Assembly (NCBI GenBank): GCA_963779735.1
Contig: CAVZZJ010000001.1
Span: 248,001 to 312,000 of the forward strand
Direction of reading: 5' to 3'
DNA length: 64,000 nucleotides
DNA from: Bog-473 sp963779735
GTDB lineage: Bacteria > Actinomycetota > Acidimicrobiia > Acidimicrobiales > RAAP-2
Below, piece by piece: positions 42,143-52,159 of this stretch. Position numbers and translations under genes: made by a program. Each line of letters starts with the position of its first letter. Position 1 is the first letter of the stretch. Under the pieces are notes generated by a model. That model was not told the origin of the DNA and ran no database searches. It worked only from the letters and a program-made list of their open reading frames with translations.

Positions 42143-45005
42143 ATGGGTAAGGCGCTGGTCATCGTGGAGTCGCCCGCCAAGGCGCGCACCATCAGCGGGC
42201 TGCTCGGGCCGGACTTCATCGTGGAGTCCTCCATCGGCCATGTCCGGGATCTTCCCCGGGGGGCGGACGAGGTGCCGGCGGCCTACAAGGGGGAGGGATG
42301 GGCCCGTCTGGGTGTCGACGTGGACAACGGCTTCAAGCCACTCTACGTGGTCTCGGGCTCGAAGAAGTCCGTGGTGGCCAACCTCAAGCGGCTGCTCAAG
42401 GGCGCGGACGAGCTGTATCTCGCTACCGACGAGGACCGCGAGGGCGAGTCCATCGCCTGGCACCTATACGAGGTGCTCTCGCCCACCGTCCCGGTCAAGC
42501 GCATGGTCTTCCACGAGATCACGCCCGAGGCCATCGCCCGGGCGGTCGAGGACTGGCGCGACCTGGACCGCCGTCTGGTCGATGCCCAGGAGGCCCGGCG
42601 GATCCTGGACCGGCTGTACGGCTACGAGGTTTCGCCGGTGCTCTGGCGCAAGGTCATGCCCCGGCTCTCGGCCGGGCGGGTGCAGAGCGTGGCCACCCGC
42701 ATGGTCGTGGAGCGGGAACGGGCCCGCATGCGGTTCCACGCCGCCACATGGTGGGGGATAGAGGGAACGTTCACGCGTGCCGCGGCACCGGCGTCCTTCG
42801 GTGCCGCCCTCGTCTCGCTGGGCGGCACTACGGTCGCCACCGGCAAGGACTTCAACGACGACGGGGTCTTGACGAGCAAGGGACCGGTGCGCGTGCTGGC
42901 CGAGGAGGAGGCGACGTCGGTCGCCGGCGCCCTCGACGGCCAGGCCTTCACGGTCAGCTCGGTCACCCAACGGCCGTTCCGCCGTTCCCCGGCCGCTCCT
43001 TTCATGACCTCGACGTTGCAGCAGGAGGCCGGGCGCAAGCTGCGCTTCAGCGCCCAGCGGGCCATGCAGGTGGCCCAGCGCCTCTACGAGCAGGGCTATA
43101 TCACCTACATGCGCACGGACTCCACCACCTTGTCGGACCAGGCGCTCACCGCGGCGCGGGCCCAGGCCCGCGAGATGTACGGCGACGCCTACGTGCCCGA
43201 CGCGCCGCGGCGCTACGAGCGCAAGGTCAAGAATGCGCAGGAGGCGCACGAGGCGATCCGGCCGGCCGGCGAGACGTTCCGCACTCCCGAGCAGGCGGGG
43301 CGGGCGCTGTCGGGTGACGAGCTCCGCCTGTACGAGTTGATCTGGAAGCGCACGGTGGCCTCCCAGATGAACGACGCCACCGGCACCAGCGCGCAGGTGC
43401 GCCTGGTGTGCCCCGTCCCCGGCGGCGTCGCGGTGGGCGAGGAGGCGGAGTTCTCGGCCAGCGGCCGGGTCATCGCGTTCCCCGGGTTCCTGCGGGCGTA
43501 CGTCGAGGGGGAGGACGATCCCGATGCGGAGCTGGCCGACCGGGAGGTCGTGCTGCCCGCGCTGGCCGAGGGCGACGTGGTGGAGGGGAGCGACTTCGAG
43601 CCCGGATCGCACTCCACCCAGCCGCCCGCCCGCTACACGGAGGCGTCGTTGGTCAAGGCGATGGAAGAGCTCGGCGTGGGCCGGCCCTCGACCTACGCCA
43701 GCGTCATCGCCACCATTTTGGACCGGGGCTACGTCTGGAAGAAGGGCACGGCCCTGGTGCCCAGCTTCACCGCCTTCGCCGTGGTCGGGCTGCTCGAGCG
43801 CTACTTCGGCGACCTGGTGGACTATGGCTTCACGGCCAGCATGGAGGACGACCTCGACGAGATCGCCTCGGGGCGCGAGGAGGCCCTGCCGTGGTTGTCG
43901 CGTTTCTACTTCGGGGCCGGAGCGGCGTCCTCCGGTGCGCCGGTCCCGGTGGCCGGCGCCGGCGGTGGCGGCCCTGGTGGTGGCGCCGGCGGCGCCTCCC
44001 TGGGCCTGAAGGCCAGCGTGGCCGCGCACCTGGGCGACATCGACGCCCGGGAGATCAACTCCATCCTCATCGGGGAGGGAAGCGACGGGACCCCCATTGT
44101 GGTGCGCGTCGGGCGCTACGGCCCGTACCTCCAGCGGGGCGAGGACCGCGCCTCGCTGCCGGAGGACATGTGTCCGGACGAGCTCACGGTGGCCCGTTCC
44201 GAAGAGCTCCTGGCGGCGCCCTCCACCGACCGGGTCCTGGGCACCGATCCGGCCACGGGGCTCGACGTGTCGGTCAAGGCAGGCCGCTTCGGGCCCTATG
44301 TCCAACTGGGCGAGGCGGGCGAGGGCGCCGCCAAGCCGCGCACCTCGTCGCTCTTCTCCGCCATGGACCCGGCCACCCTCACCTTCGCCCAGGCACTCGA
44401 GCTGCTGCAGATCCCCCGCACGGTGGGGACCGACCCCGAGAGCGGCGAGGAGGTGGTGGCCTACAACGGCAAGTTCGGACCGTACCTCAAGAAGGGTACC
44501 GACACCCGGAGCCTGTCCAGCGAGGACCAGATCCTCACCGTCACCCTTCCCGAGGCGCAGGCTCTCTTCGCGCAGCCCAAACAAGCGCCGTGGCCGCACG
44601 GCGGCGGCGTCCCTGCGCGAGCTGGGCCCGGATCCGGCCACCCAACTCCCGGTGATGGTCAAGGAGGGTCGTTTCGGGCCCTATGTGACCGACGGGACGA
44701 CGAACGCATCGCTGCGCAAGGGCGACGCGATCGAGTCCATCACCATCGAGCGGGCGGGTGAGCTGCTGGCCGATCGCCGGGCGGCCGGGCCCTCTACGCG
44801 CAAGAAGTCCGGGGCCAAGAGGGCGGCCGGGGCCAAGAAGGCCGCCAAGAAGGCCGCGGCGCCGAAGAAGCCGGTCGGGGCCAAGAAGGCCGCCAAGAGG
44901 GTCTCGGCGCCGAAGAAGCCGGCCGGGGCCAAGAAGGCCGCCAAGAAGTCGACTGGGGCCACCAAGGTCGCGGCCGAGAAGGCTGAACCCACCGAACCGT
45001 TCTGA
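42143..45005 (+). CDS. topA: DNA topoisomerase I, frameshifted near the C-terminus
   Basis: Type IA topoisomerase that relaxes negative supercoils. The Toprim domain opens MGKALVIVESPAKARTISGL, with the acidic motif TDEDREGESIAWHLY; the catalytic Tyr is in GYITYMRTDSTTLS near residue 322. C-terminal topoisomerase repeats (RVGRYGPYLQRGEDRASLPE and two more) follow. One extra base in CCCAAACAAG near 44580 breaks the frame. The continuation GRTAAASLRELGPDPATQLP ends in a long Lys/Ala/Pro-rich tail at 45005. Corrected length is about 950 residues, usual for actinobacteria. tmk follows at once. Confidence 0.9.
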
Positions 45006-45006
45006 G

Positions 45007-45654
45007 ATGCCGGCACCGGGCCGCTTGCTCGCCCTCGAAGGCATCGACGGCTGCGGGAAATCGACGCAGGCACGCGCCCTGGCCGTGGCGCTGGGAGCAC
45101 GACTCACCCATGAGCCCGGTGCGACCGCCCTCGGGGCGGCCCTGCGCCGGCTCCTCCTGGCCCCCGAATCTCCGCCCGTCTCGCTGCGGGCCGAGGCGCT
45201 GCTGATGGCGGCCGACCGGGCGGAGCACATTGAGGAGATCGTGGCGCCTGCGTTGGCGGCGGGTGAGTGGGTGGTGAGCGACCGTTTCAGCGGATCGACG
45301 CTGGCGTATCAAGGCTACGGGCGAGGCCTCCCCGCGGGGGAGTTGCAGCAGGTGGTGGAGTGGGCCACCGGCGGGTTGGCCCCGGATCTGAGCATCCTCG
45401 TCGATGTGCCGGTGGCCGTGGCGCAGGGCCGGTTGGGCGCGACCGACCCCGACCGGCTGGAGCGCCTGGGTCCGGCCTTCGCGCAGCGGGTGCGCGACGG
45501 GTTCCTCGCCCTGGCGGCGGGCGATCCGGAGCACTGGGTGGTGGTGGACGGCACCTCCGACCCGTCGGCGCTGACGGCCCGTATCGTGGCCCTGGTGCAC
45601 GAGCGACTGGGTGAGCCCGCCGCACCGGGCGGGCGGGGCGGGGCGGACCGATGA
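45007..45654 (+). CDS. tmk: Thymidylate kinase
   Basis: This 215-residue kinase phosphorylates dTMP to dTDP. It shows the P-loop LALEGIDGCGKSTQARALAV, THEPGATALG (DR-type variant region), WVVSDRFSGSTLAYQGYGRG and a LID containing ATDPDRLERLG. ATG 45007 lies 1 nt after the topA stop, and its stop overlaps the start of holB (ATGA). The topA-tmk-holB order is common in actinobacteria. Confidence 0.9.
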   Translation: MPAPGRLLALEGIDGCGKSTQARALAVALGARLTHEPGATALGAALRRLLLAPESPPVSLRAEALLMAADRAEHIEEIVAPALAAGEWVVSDRFSGSTLAYQGYGRGLPAGELQQVVEWATGGLAPDLSILVDVPVAVAQGRLGATDPDRLERLGPAFAQRVRDGFLALAAGDPEHWVVVDGTSDPSALTARIVALVHERLGEPAAPGGRGGADR

Positions 45655-46740
45655 GCGGGGCGGCATCGCCCGAGCTCTTCGTGGACGTCGTGGGCCAGGA
45701 GCCGGCGGTGGCCGCCCTGCGTGCCGCGTCGGCCCACCCGGTGCACGCCTACCTCTTCCGCGGCGCGGCGGGGAACGGTGGCCTCGCCGCCGCGCACGGA
45801 TTCGCCGCCGCCCTCCTGTGTCCCGATGGCGGCTGCGGACGGTGCCAGACCTGTCGAAGGGCGCTGTCGGGAAGCGACCCCGATCTCCATGTCATCCACC
45901 GGAGCGGTGCTACCCTGAGCGTCGACGACATGCGGCGCCTCGTGCTCCTGGCCCAGCGTCGACCACTGCAGGCGGCGCGCCAGGTGGTGATCGTGACGGA
46001 CGTCCACCTCGGCGGCGCGCGCCGCCCCCGCGCTCCTCAAGACGCTGGAGGAGCCGCCCGGGGATACCGTCTTCGTCCTCCTGGCCGACGACATCTCTCC
46101 CGAACTCGCCACCGTGGCCAGCCGTTGCGTGCAGATCGCCTTCCCGCCCGTGCCACGGGCGTCCATGTTGGAGTGGCTCCGTGACCGGGGGGTGACGGGC
46201 GAGGTCGCCTCCGTCGTGGCCGACAGCAGCGGGGGCAACCCCGAACGGGCCCGGATCATGATTGAGGACCCTGACGTGGCCGACCGGGCCGCTCTGTGGT
46301 CGTCGGTCCCCGACCAGTTGACCGGTGCCGGCGTCGTGGCCGCCGAGCTGGCGCGGGAGCTCCTGGCCTCGGCGGAGCGGGCCGTCGAACCGCTCCGGGC
46401 GGAACACGCCCGCGAGCTGGAGCGCCTCACCGAAGAGGCGAAGGACTTCGGCGAGAAGGGGTTGCCCGGGCGCAAGGAGATCACCGATCACTTCCAACGC
46501 GAGGAGCGACGGTGGCGGACCGACGCCCTGCGGGCCGGGTTGGGCGCACTGGCGCGGGCCTACCGGGACCAGCTGGTCGCCCATGCGGTCGGGACCGATG
46601 CGAGCGAAGCACGCCACGCGCAGGCGGCGGCCCAGGCGGTGACGCTGATCACCGACGCGGCGCGGGCGCTGCCCCGGAACCCCCAGGAGCCCCTCCTCTT
46701 GCAGTCCCTGCTCGTGCGGCTCGGCGCCCTGTCGACCTGA
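45651..46740 (+). CDS. holB: DNA polymerase III delta' subunit, frameshifted
   Basis: Clamp-loader delta' subunit. The AAA+ part opens VVGQEPAVAALRAA and HAYLFRGAAGNGGLAAAHGF, with a zinc module CPDGGCGRCQTCRRA. Near 46015 one extra G in CACCTCGGCGG shifts the frame; the correct continuation AARAAPALLKTLEEPPGDTV is read in the frame that runs to 46740 (LLADDISPELATVASRCVQI). The joined protein of about 360 residues has normal family length. The P-loop is degenerate (GAAGNGGL), as often in delta'. Confidence 0.85.
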
Positions 46741-46853
46741 GGACCACCACCGGGACGGCTCGGGGGGTCCCGCGGTCGCGCCTACGATGAATCCGCTTCG
46801 TACGGGAGGGGATTGCCGGGCTCGGTTCCCTCGCCGGTCCCGCCCGAAGTGTT

Positions 46854-46926
46854 GCCTGGGTAGCTCAGTCGGTAGAGCAGCGCACTCGTAATGCGCAGGT
46901 CAGGAGTTCGAATCTCCTCTCAGGCT
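46854..46926 (+). tRNA. tRNA-Thr (anticodon CGT)
   Basis: The 73-nt cloverleaf has acceptor pair GCCTGGG/CTCAGGC with one G-T, the D-arm GCTCAGTCGGTAGAGC, the anticodon arm GCGCA CTCGTAA TGCGC giving CGT, and the T-arm AGGAGTTCGAATCTCCT. CCA is not encoded. Confidence 0.95.
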
Positions 46927-47009
46927 CGGTGCTAGCCGACGTCCACGCGCGGTACGCAGTGTGGGACGGGTCGCCGGGAGCGGGGCGTGGCCGAGCGTCC
47001 GATGCGCCG

Positions 47010-47460
47010 ATGAGCCTGACCATCACGATCTTGCTGCTGGGCCTGCTGGCCAGCCTCTCCCCGAGCACGCTCGTGGTCTTCATCCTCTTGCTGGCTACGA
47101 CCCGAGCCCGCGTGAACGCCGCCGCGTTCCTGATCGGGTGGACGATCTCCTTGATCTTCGTCTTCGCCGTCAGGTCGGGAGCACGCACGTCGTTGGGCGG
47201 GAGGGAGAGCGCACGGTGGTCGATGCCGGCATCACTCGGCGCTCTTCGTCGCCGTGATCGCCTTCCTGGTCTTCACGCTGGTGTCGACGGCCACGGTCGG
47301 CCTGATCTTCCTGTACTACGCCCGTCGCCCTGGGGACGCCGAAGAGCATCTGTCCGCGCTGTGGGATCGGGTGGCTCGCGCCGGACCGGCGCTCTTTGCC
47401 GCCGTCTCCTTGCTCGTCGGTGCCTACCTGGTGATTGACGGGGTCGTCGCCATCGTGTGA
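47010..47460 (+). pseudogene. GAP/Sap-type membrane protein with internal deletion
   Basis: ATG 47010 opens TITILLLGLLASLSPSTLVV, FLIGWTISLIFVFAV, the N-terminal half of a six-span GAP-family (LysE-like) membrane protein. The end, in another frame, reads HHSALFVAVIAFLVFTLVST and ARAGPALFAAVSLLVGAYLV to 47460, matching the family C-terminus. About 70 to 80 residues between the parts are missing and the frame changes near 47230. Unlike the single-base lesions elsewhere, this loss cannot be a simple base-call error. Confidence 0.55.
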
Positions 47461-47524
47461 CGCCGGCCGGTCGTCTACGCCCGGCCGAGGGCGGCTGGAG
47501 TTCCGGCCGTTTGGGGCCGCGGGT

Positions 47525-47530
47525 TAAGGT
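47525..47530 (+). promoter_or_regulatory. Leaderless -10 element for the TenA/PqqC-like gene
   Basis: TAAGGT is followed by 5 nt and ATG 47536. Confidence 0.4.
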
Positions 47531-47535
47531 GCGGA

Positions 47536-48197
47536 ATGCACAAAGAGCGGATCCATCATGCCCTTGCCGGCGCGCTAGCCGGTCGCCATCTCTTGACCCA
47601 CCCCTTCTATCGACGGTGGGAGGCCGGCACCCTGGGCCAGGGTGAACTGGCCGCCTACGCGGGGCAGTACCGGCACATTGAGCGGGCGCTGCCCGTCACC
47701 TTGGCACGCATCGCCGACGCGTTGCCCGAGGGCCCGGCACGGACGCTGGTGGAGGCCAACCTGGCCGACGAGCTCGGGGTGCCCGCTCCCCACGCCGCGT
47801 TGTTCGAGTCGTTCGCCCAGCGCCGCCGGGGCGGAGGCGGAGGTCGCCCCGAGCCGCAGCGACCAGCGCGCTCTTGGCAGCGATCCGCTCGGCGTCCACT
47901 GCCGATCCCGTGACCGCCCTTTCCATGGTGGCGGCCTACGAGGTGCAGGCGGCCGACATTGCGGTGTCGAAAGCCGAGGGTCTGCGCCGTCACTACGGCT
48001 TTGACCCAGACGGGACGCGCTTTTGGGACGTCCACGCCACCTTGGAGCTCGCGCACGCCGACTGGTCGGCCGAGGGGTTGTCGGCGTTGGAGGCGGACCC
48101 CGCCGTGGTCTACTCGGCGGCGGTGGCCGCCGCCGAGGCCTGGTGGGAGTTCCTGGACGAGCGCGAGGAGGCCGCAGCCGTCGCCGCTGCGTGCTGA
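47536..48197 (+). CDS. TenA/PqqC-like haem-oxygenase-fold protein, frameshifted
   Basis: The first part (LLTHPFYRRWEAGTLGQGEL, AAYAGQYRHIERALPVTLAR, ANLADELG) is an all-helical TENA/THI-4/PqqC fold with potential metal-ligand Glu and His residues. Two single-base insertions near 47840 and 47862 move the frame. The third frame continues TALSMVAAYEVQAADIAVSK, RRHYGFDPDGTRFWDVHATL and ELAHADWSAEG to 48197. Corrected length is about 220 residues. Relatives include iron-containing redox enzymes and CADD-like proteins, so a di-iron role is possible; no thiamine or PQQ genes are nearby. Confidence 0.65.
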
Positions 48198-48201
48198 AGG
48201 T

Positions 48202-49486
48202 CTAGATCAGGGTGCCGCACTCGGCCGCCGCATCGGAGAAGGCGCGGGCACGCTCGCGGTAGTCGGCAAAGCGCCCGAAGCTCGGCGCCGCCGGTGACAA
48301 GAGGACGACGCCCCCTTCCCGGGCCCATCCGCAGGCGGCGGCGACGGCGTCGCGCAGGCCGCCGGCGTCCACCACCTCCACACGAGTCGCCGACCACCTG
48401 GCGGATGGCGTCGCCGATGCGCGGCCCGTTGTCGGGCATGGTGACCACCAGGGTCGGCTCCGTGCGGCGGGCCACGGCCAGACCCAGTGGCCGATAGTCA
48501 AGCCCGCGGTCATGACCCCCGACGAGCAGCGCCAGGGGCCGGTCGGCGTAGGCCTCAAGGGCGGCCTGAGCCGGGAGCACGTTGGTCGACAGGCTGTCGT
48601 CGACGAACTCGATCGGACCGATGTGGCCAATCGTGTGGCAGCGGCTGGGCAACCCGTCGAACCCCTCCGCGGCGGCGGCCAGCAGCGCGTCGTCGCCGGC
48701 CTCGTGCACGCCCATGGCCAACAGCACGGCGCGCCCGATCGATGCGTTGCGGGTGTTGTGCTCACCGGGCAGGCCGAGGGCATCGATCCACGGTCCGCCG
48801 AGGTGGGCGTCGTGTGCGTCGACCCACTGCACGTGGCGTCCCAACGATGCCGCCTGCTCCCGCAAGGCGGTATTGGAGCCGTCGACGACCGACGTGCGGA
48901 CTCCTGGCTTGGTGCACAGGGACAGCTTGTCGGCGTAGTAGCGCTCGACGGACCCGTGCCAGTCGAGGTGGTCCGGGGAGAGGGAGGTCACCGCCACGAC
49001 CGGCGGCCCGTTGCTCAGATCGGGTACCTGGTAGCTCGATGTCTCGATCACCCAGAAGTCGGGCTCGTTCCCGGCGGTTTCCCAGGGGGGCTGCCCGATG
49101 TTCCCTCCCAGCCGGGCGTCGTACCCAAACCCGGTGAGCAGGTGCCCGATGATCGCCGAGGTGGTGCTCTTCCCCTTGGTGCCGGTGATGCAGGTCACGT
49201 GCTCGAGTGGGACCTCTCCCAGCCAGAGGCCGAGGCCACCGCACACCTCGACGCCGGCCCGTTCGAGGCGTTCGACCTCGGGCCGGTAGCGACTGATGCC
49301 CGGGCTCTTGATGACCACGTCGCAGGTGAGCAGGGCCTGGAGGCCGCCCATCTGGGTCGCCAGCACCTCGAGCCCCTCGACCGATGCCACCTCCGGCCGA
49401 TCGTCCACCAGGACCGGCACGTTGCCCATCGACCGCAGGCGGTGGAGGCTGGCCGTCCCTTCGACGCCCACTCCCCAGACGGCCAC
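48202..49486 (-). CDS. murD: MurD-type ligase (probable MurD2), frameshifted
   Basis: Mur-family ligase. From GTG 49486: VAVWGVGVEGTASLHRLRSM, VVIKSPGISRY, the ATP loop CITGTKGKSTTSAIIGHLL, NIGQPPWE, then SLSPDHLDWHGSVERYYADK, and VDDSLSTNVLPAQAALEAY. Near 48385 one extra base moves the frame; the rest (VEVVDAGGLRDAVAAACGWA, SPAAPSFGRFADYRERARAF) ends at 48202. It lies 7 bp after murL on the same strand. Pairing with MurL implies it adds L-Glu, not D-Glu, to UDP-MurNAc-L-Ala (MurD2 activity). Confidence 0.75.
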
Positions 49487-49493
49487 CGTCGCG

Positions 49494-50855
49494 CTAGTGA
49501 GCGCGGACCAGGAGATCAGGGGGGGCATAGCGGTCGGGGATGTTGTGGGACCCGAGGGGAGCGAGCAGCTCGCCGACGGTGAGTGAGAACCGGCCCCGAG
49601 TGGACACGGCCCGTACGGCGCCCCGCAGCGACCGCAACAGGGGGGTGCCCTGTCGGTCGCGCCGTTCGGCGGCGATGAGAAGCGCGGCGCGGCATTCGTT
49701 GATGTCACCGACGCACTCGAAGGGCTTGGCATCGGGCGCCAGTCCGAGCATGGCGGAGAAGCGTTCCTCCAAATCGGGGTTGTCCAAGGGCTCACGACCG
49801 CCGAAGACCGCGTTGAGTTCGCCGGCGCTCATGAACGGCGAGAGGATGAGATCGATGAAGCAGCACTTGTCGCACGTACCGCACCACCCGTCGAGTCGCT
49901 GCGCCGGGTCCTGGTGGAAGGATCGATTGCAGCTGCGGAACACGCCATGGAAGTCGGTGAGCGAGGCGAACTGGTGGGCGACCCACAGCTCGCTCCGACA
50001 GCGCAGGTAGGAGAAGACCGACAGCCTCGCTCCCAGTGTCGCCGACACCAATCGCGCGAAGCTCGCCTCGAATGCGGCGCCCTTGGACCACTGGTGGTTG
50101 ACGGGACGCCCATCGCGCACGAGCGTGGGCACCGAGGCCGACCACTCGTTGGACAGGACCACGGCGTCTCGCCGGTCCAAGACGGCCGCGACCAGTGCGG
50201 CCGCCGTGATCACCGCCGTGATGGGCACGTGGCCGTTGAGGAAGCCGAGCTCGCTCGAGCGACGTACGGCCGGGTCGATCTCCCGTGCGATGCGCACGAC
50301 GGGGAGTCCGGTCACGGCGGCGGCGGCCTCAATGGCGGCGAACCGGTCGCGAGGAGGGTGAACGATGCACAGGGCGGCATCCGGGACGTCGGCACCCAGA
50401 GCGGCGACGGTCACGATGGAGTCCATGCCCCCGCCAAAAGGGATCAATGGTCGCTGCGCCACCGGCTCGTAGTCCAGGGGCGGCGCCGGACGGGCGTCGG
50501 GGCCGTCGAGGTCGAGGTCGCTCAGATCGATGCCGTTGCGATGGGCGAACTCACCCAGGCCGTGCACGTAGTACTGAGCGAGGAAGGCCCTTTCGTCGGC
50601 CGTCGTGGGCGTGGATCCGAGATCTATGACCGGTGCGGCCGTCGTCTTGTAGTACGAGACTCCGGCCAGGAGGAAGAGAATGCGCACGGCGGCTTCGACC
50701 GCCGGATCGCGCCAGTCGCCGACGGGGCCGAAGACGTAGCGCTCGGTGAAGGTGTGCCCGGCGGTCGAGTACGTGCAGCGCACCTCACCGCGACCGGGAT
50801 CGATGGTGAAGCCGTCGTAGCGGAAACGATCGGCTCTCGCGGGGGAAGATGGCAT
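49494..50855 (-). CDS. murL: UDP-MurNAc-L-Ala-L-Glu epimerase (MurL)
   Basis: This 453-residue protein has a PP-loop-like ATP motif PLIPFGGGMDSIVTVAAL, VVLSNEWSASVPTLV, and a Cys-rich segment RSCNRS...WCGTCDKCCFIDLIL. This matches MurL of Xanthomonas as I recall it, which with MurD2 converts the terminal L-Glu of UDP-MurNAc-L-Ala-L-Glu to D-Glu using ATP and so replaces glutamate racemase. ATG 50855 gives the family N-terminus. The murD gene follows after 7 bp. A TAGCAT hexamer lies 11 nt upstream. Confidence 0.75.
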   Translation of the reverse strand: MPSSPARADRFRYDGFTIDPGRGEVRCTYSTAGHTFTERYVFGPVGDWRDPAVEAAVRILFLLAGVSYYKTTAAPVIDLGSTPTTADERAFLAQYYVHGLGEFAHRNGIDLSDLDLDGPDARPAPPLDYEPVAQRPLIPFGGGMDSIVTVAALGADVPDAALCIVHPPRDRFAAIEAAAAVTGLPVVRIAREIDPAVRRSSELGFLNGHVPITAVITAAALVAAVLDRRDAVVLSNEWSASVPTLVRDGRPVNHQWSKGAAFEASFARLVSATLGARLSVFSYLRCRSELWVAHQFASLTDFHGVFRSCNRSFHQDPAQRLDGWCGTCDKCCFIDLILSPFMSAGELNAVFGGREPLDNPDLEERFSAMLGLAPDAKPFECVGDINECRAALLIAAERRDRQGTPLLRSLRGAVRAVSTRGRFSLTVGELLAPLGSHNIPDRYAPPDLLVRAH

Positions 50856-50869
50856 CGGGCCATCACATG

Positions 50870-51694
50870 CTAGGTGCCGCACACGTTGGTCGGGACAGCG
50901 GTGAGCCGGGCCATGAGGGCGAACCTCCCGCAGGGGCGGGACTCCCGGTCGCTGAAGTAGTCGTCGTCGGCGGTCGTGACGCCGCAGTCGAAGATGTGGG
51001 CCGGGGTGACTCCGGCCATCAGCAACTGCTGACGGTTGGCCGCCATGAGATCGACGTGCCAGTGCTCGGCGCCGTCGGGCCGGGCCACCTCGGACGGCAG
51101 AGGCTGGGGCGCAACCGCCCGCGCCAGCGCGTCGTAGACGTCGTGGTCCACCTGGTAGCGCGCCGGATGCACGCCGGGGCCTATGAAGGCCACGACGCGC
51201 TCGGGCCGGGCGCCGAGTGCGCCCATCGCATGGAGGGCGCGGATGCTCGCCTGCGCCGCCGTGCCCCGCCACCCGGCGTGGACCGCGGCCAGCACGCGCG
51301 CTTCGGGGTCGAGGAGCGCAACGGGCACGCAGTCAGCGACGAGGATGGCCAGCGTCGTGTGGAGATCGGTCGTGACGAGAATGTCGGTGGACGAAATGGC
51401 ATCGTCCATCTGCCTCGTTCCCCGGCCGCGCTCGACGGCGCCCACGACGGTGGCGATGGCACCGTGGACCTGCTGGGCGAAGACGACCGCATCGAGATCG
51501 ACGCCGAACGCATGCGCCGCACGCTCCCGGTTGGTGATGACCCGGTGCGGGTCGTCACCCACGTGCAGGCCCAGGTTCAACGATCCGAACGGGCCGTCGG
51601 AGACTCCGCCGTGTCGAGTGGTCACCGCCACGTCCGCCCCGAGTGCGGCCGCCTCGGGCCATTCGAGGAGTGACACCGAGAGTTCCGTGTCCAC
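50870..51694 (-). CDS. pgeF: Laccase-domain purine nucleosidase-type protein (PgeF/YlmD)
   Basis: This 274-residue protein carries the YfiH/LACC1-type zinc site: ADVAVTTRHGGVSDGPFGSL, VFAQQVHGAIATVV, ILVADCVPVALLDPEA with the ligand Cys, and AAVHAGWRGTAA with the His. Members act on purine nucleosides, and E. coli YfiH was reported as an editing enzyme for misincorporated L-Ser in UDP-MurNAc peptides, which would fit the murL-murD neighbours. The GTG start 51694 has TATTCT 8 nt upstream. Confidence 0.85.
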   Translation of the reverse strand: MDTELSVSLLEWPEAAALGADVAVTTRHGGVSDGPFGSLNLGLHVGDDPHRVITNRERAAHAFGVDLDAVVFAQQVHGAIATVVGAVERGRGTRQMDDAISSTDILVTTDLHTTLAILVADCVPVALLDPEARVLAAVHAGWRGTAAQASIRALHAMGALGARPERVVAFIGPGVHPARYQVDHDVYDALARAVAPQPLPSEVARPDGAEHWHVDLMAANRQQLLMAGVTPAHIFDCGVTTADDDYFSDRESRPCGRFALMARLTAVPTNVCGT

Positions 51695-52007
51695 GGCTGA
51701 TCAGAATATCGAGCCAACCCGAGCCGATCACATTGGCGCCGACGACGGACAGATCCCGTAGCAACTTTCCGTCGTCGAGAACGGTTGGGGCGAGGTATGT
51801 GGCCGCTGCCGCGAGGATGGATGGCCCATGAAGTGGGGGGACGCGATCTTGTTGTGCTGCCGTTGGGAACCCGTTGTCACTCCGTTGTGACCGCGCCTCG
51901 AACGACCCGCTCGGCACCCTCGGCATCGTCGCCCCCGTGGCCGAAGGCGTGAATCCTTGTGTGACAGGGGGTTATCGAGCAGGAACGATCAGCGGCCGTT
52001 TGCGTCG

Positions 52008-52036
52008 TTGACTCTCCCCGGGAGACACGTTATGGT
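52008..52036 (+). promoter_or_regulatory. Sigma-A type promoter of the secreted repeat protein
   Basis: TTGACT (52008-52013), a 17-nt spacer and TATGGT (52031-52036) match the housekeeping consensus well. Transcription would start near 52043. Confidence 0.6.
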
Positions 52037-52042
52037 GCCGGG

Positions 52043-52159
52043 CGCAGACCTCAGGGGGAACTCGTCCCATCAGTAGCCCTAATGAACCGCCCTGAGTCAG
52101 TACCCGTTTGGGTTAGGCCCTGACGATGCCCGACAAACAACTCTTATGGAGGAGTCTGA
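52043..52159 (+). promoter_or_regulatory. Structured 5' leader, unclassified
   Basis: The leader contains CTCAGGG and CCCTGAG pairing around a G-rich loop (about 52051 to 52098), then a second stem-loop with GTCAG/CTGAC ends and an inner CCC-GTTT-GGG. A strong GGAGGAG ribosome-binding site stands before ATG 52160. I could not match it to a known riboswitch class. It could be a regulatory or stability element. Confidence 0.35.

Larger units (their letters stand above)
51695..52159 (+). other. 465-bp intergenic region with promoter and structured leader
   Basis: No gene is seen. The right part holds a housekeeping-type promoter and a leader of about 115 nt before the secreted-protein start; the left part contains the upstream region of pgeF on the other strand and is otherwise featureless. 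Confidence 0.5.

Noticed and set aside
42464..44662. 732-codon frame antisense to topA
   Set aside because: Composition is Arg/Gly/His-rich and mirrors the topA codon pattern; no recognisable motif.
52043..52159. Leader considered as a c-di-AMP (ydaO) riboswitch
   Set aside because: A GGGGGAAC-like string is present, but the conserved downstream core of that class could not be found.
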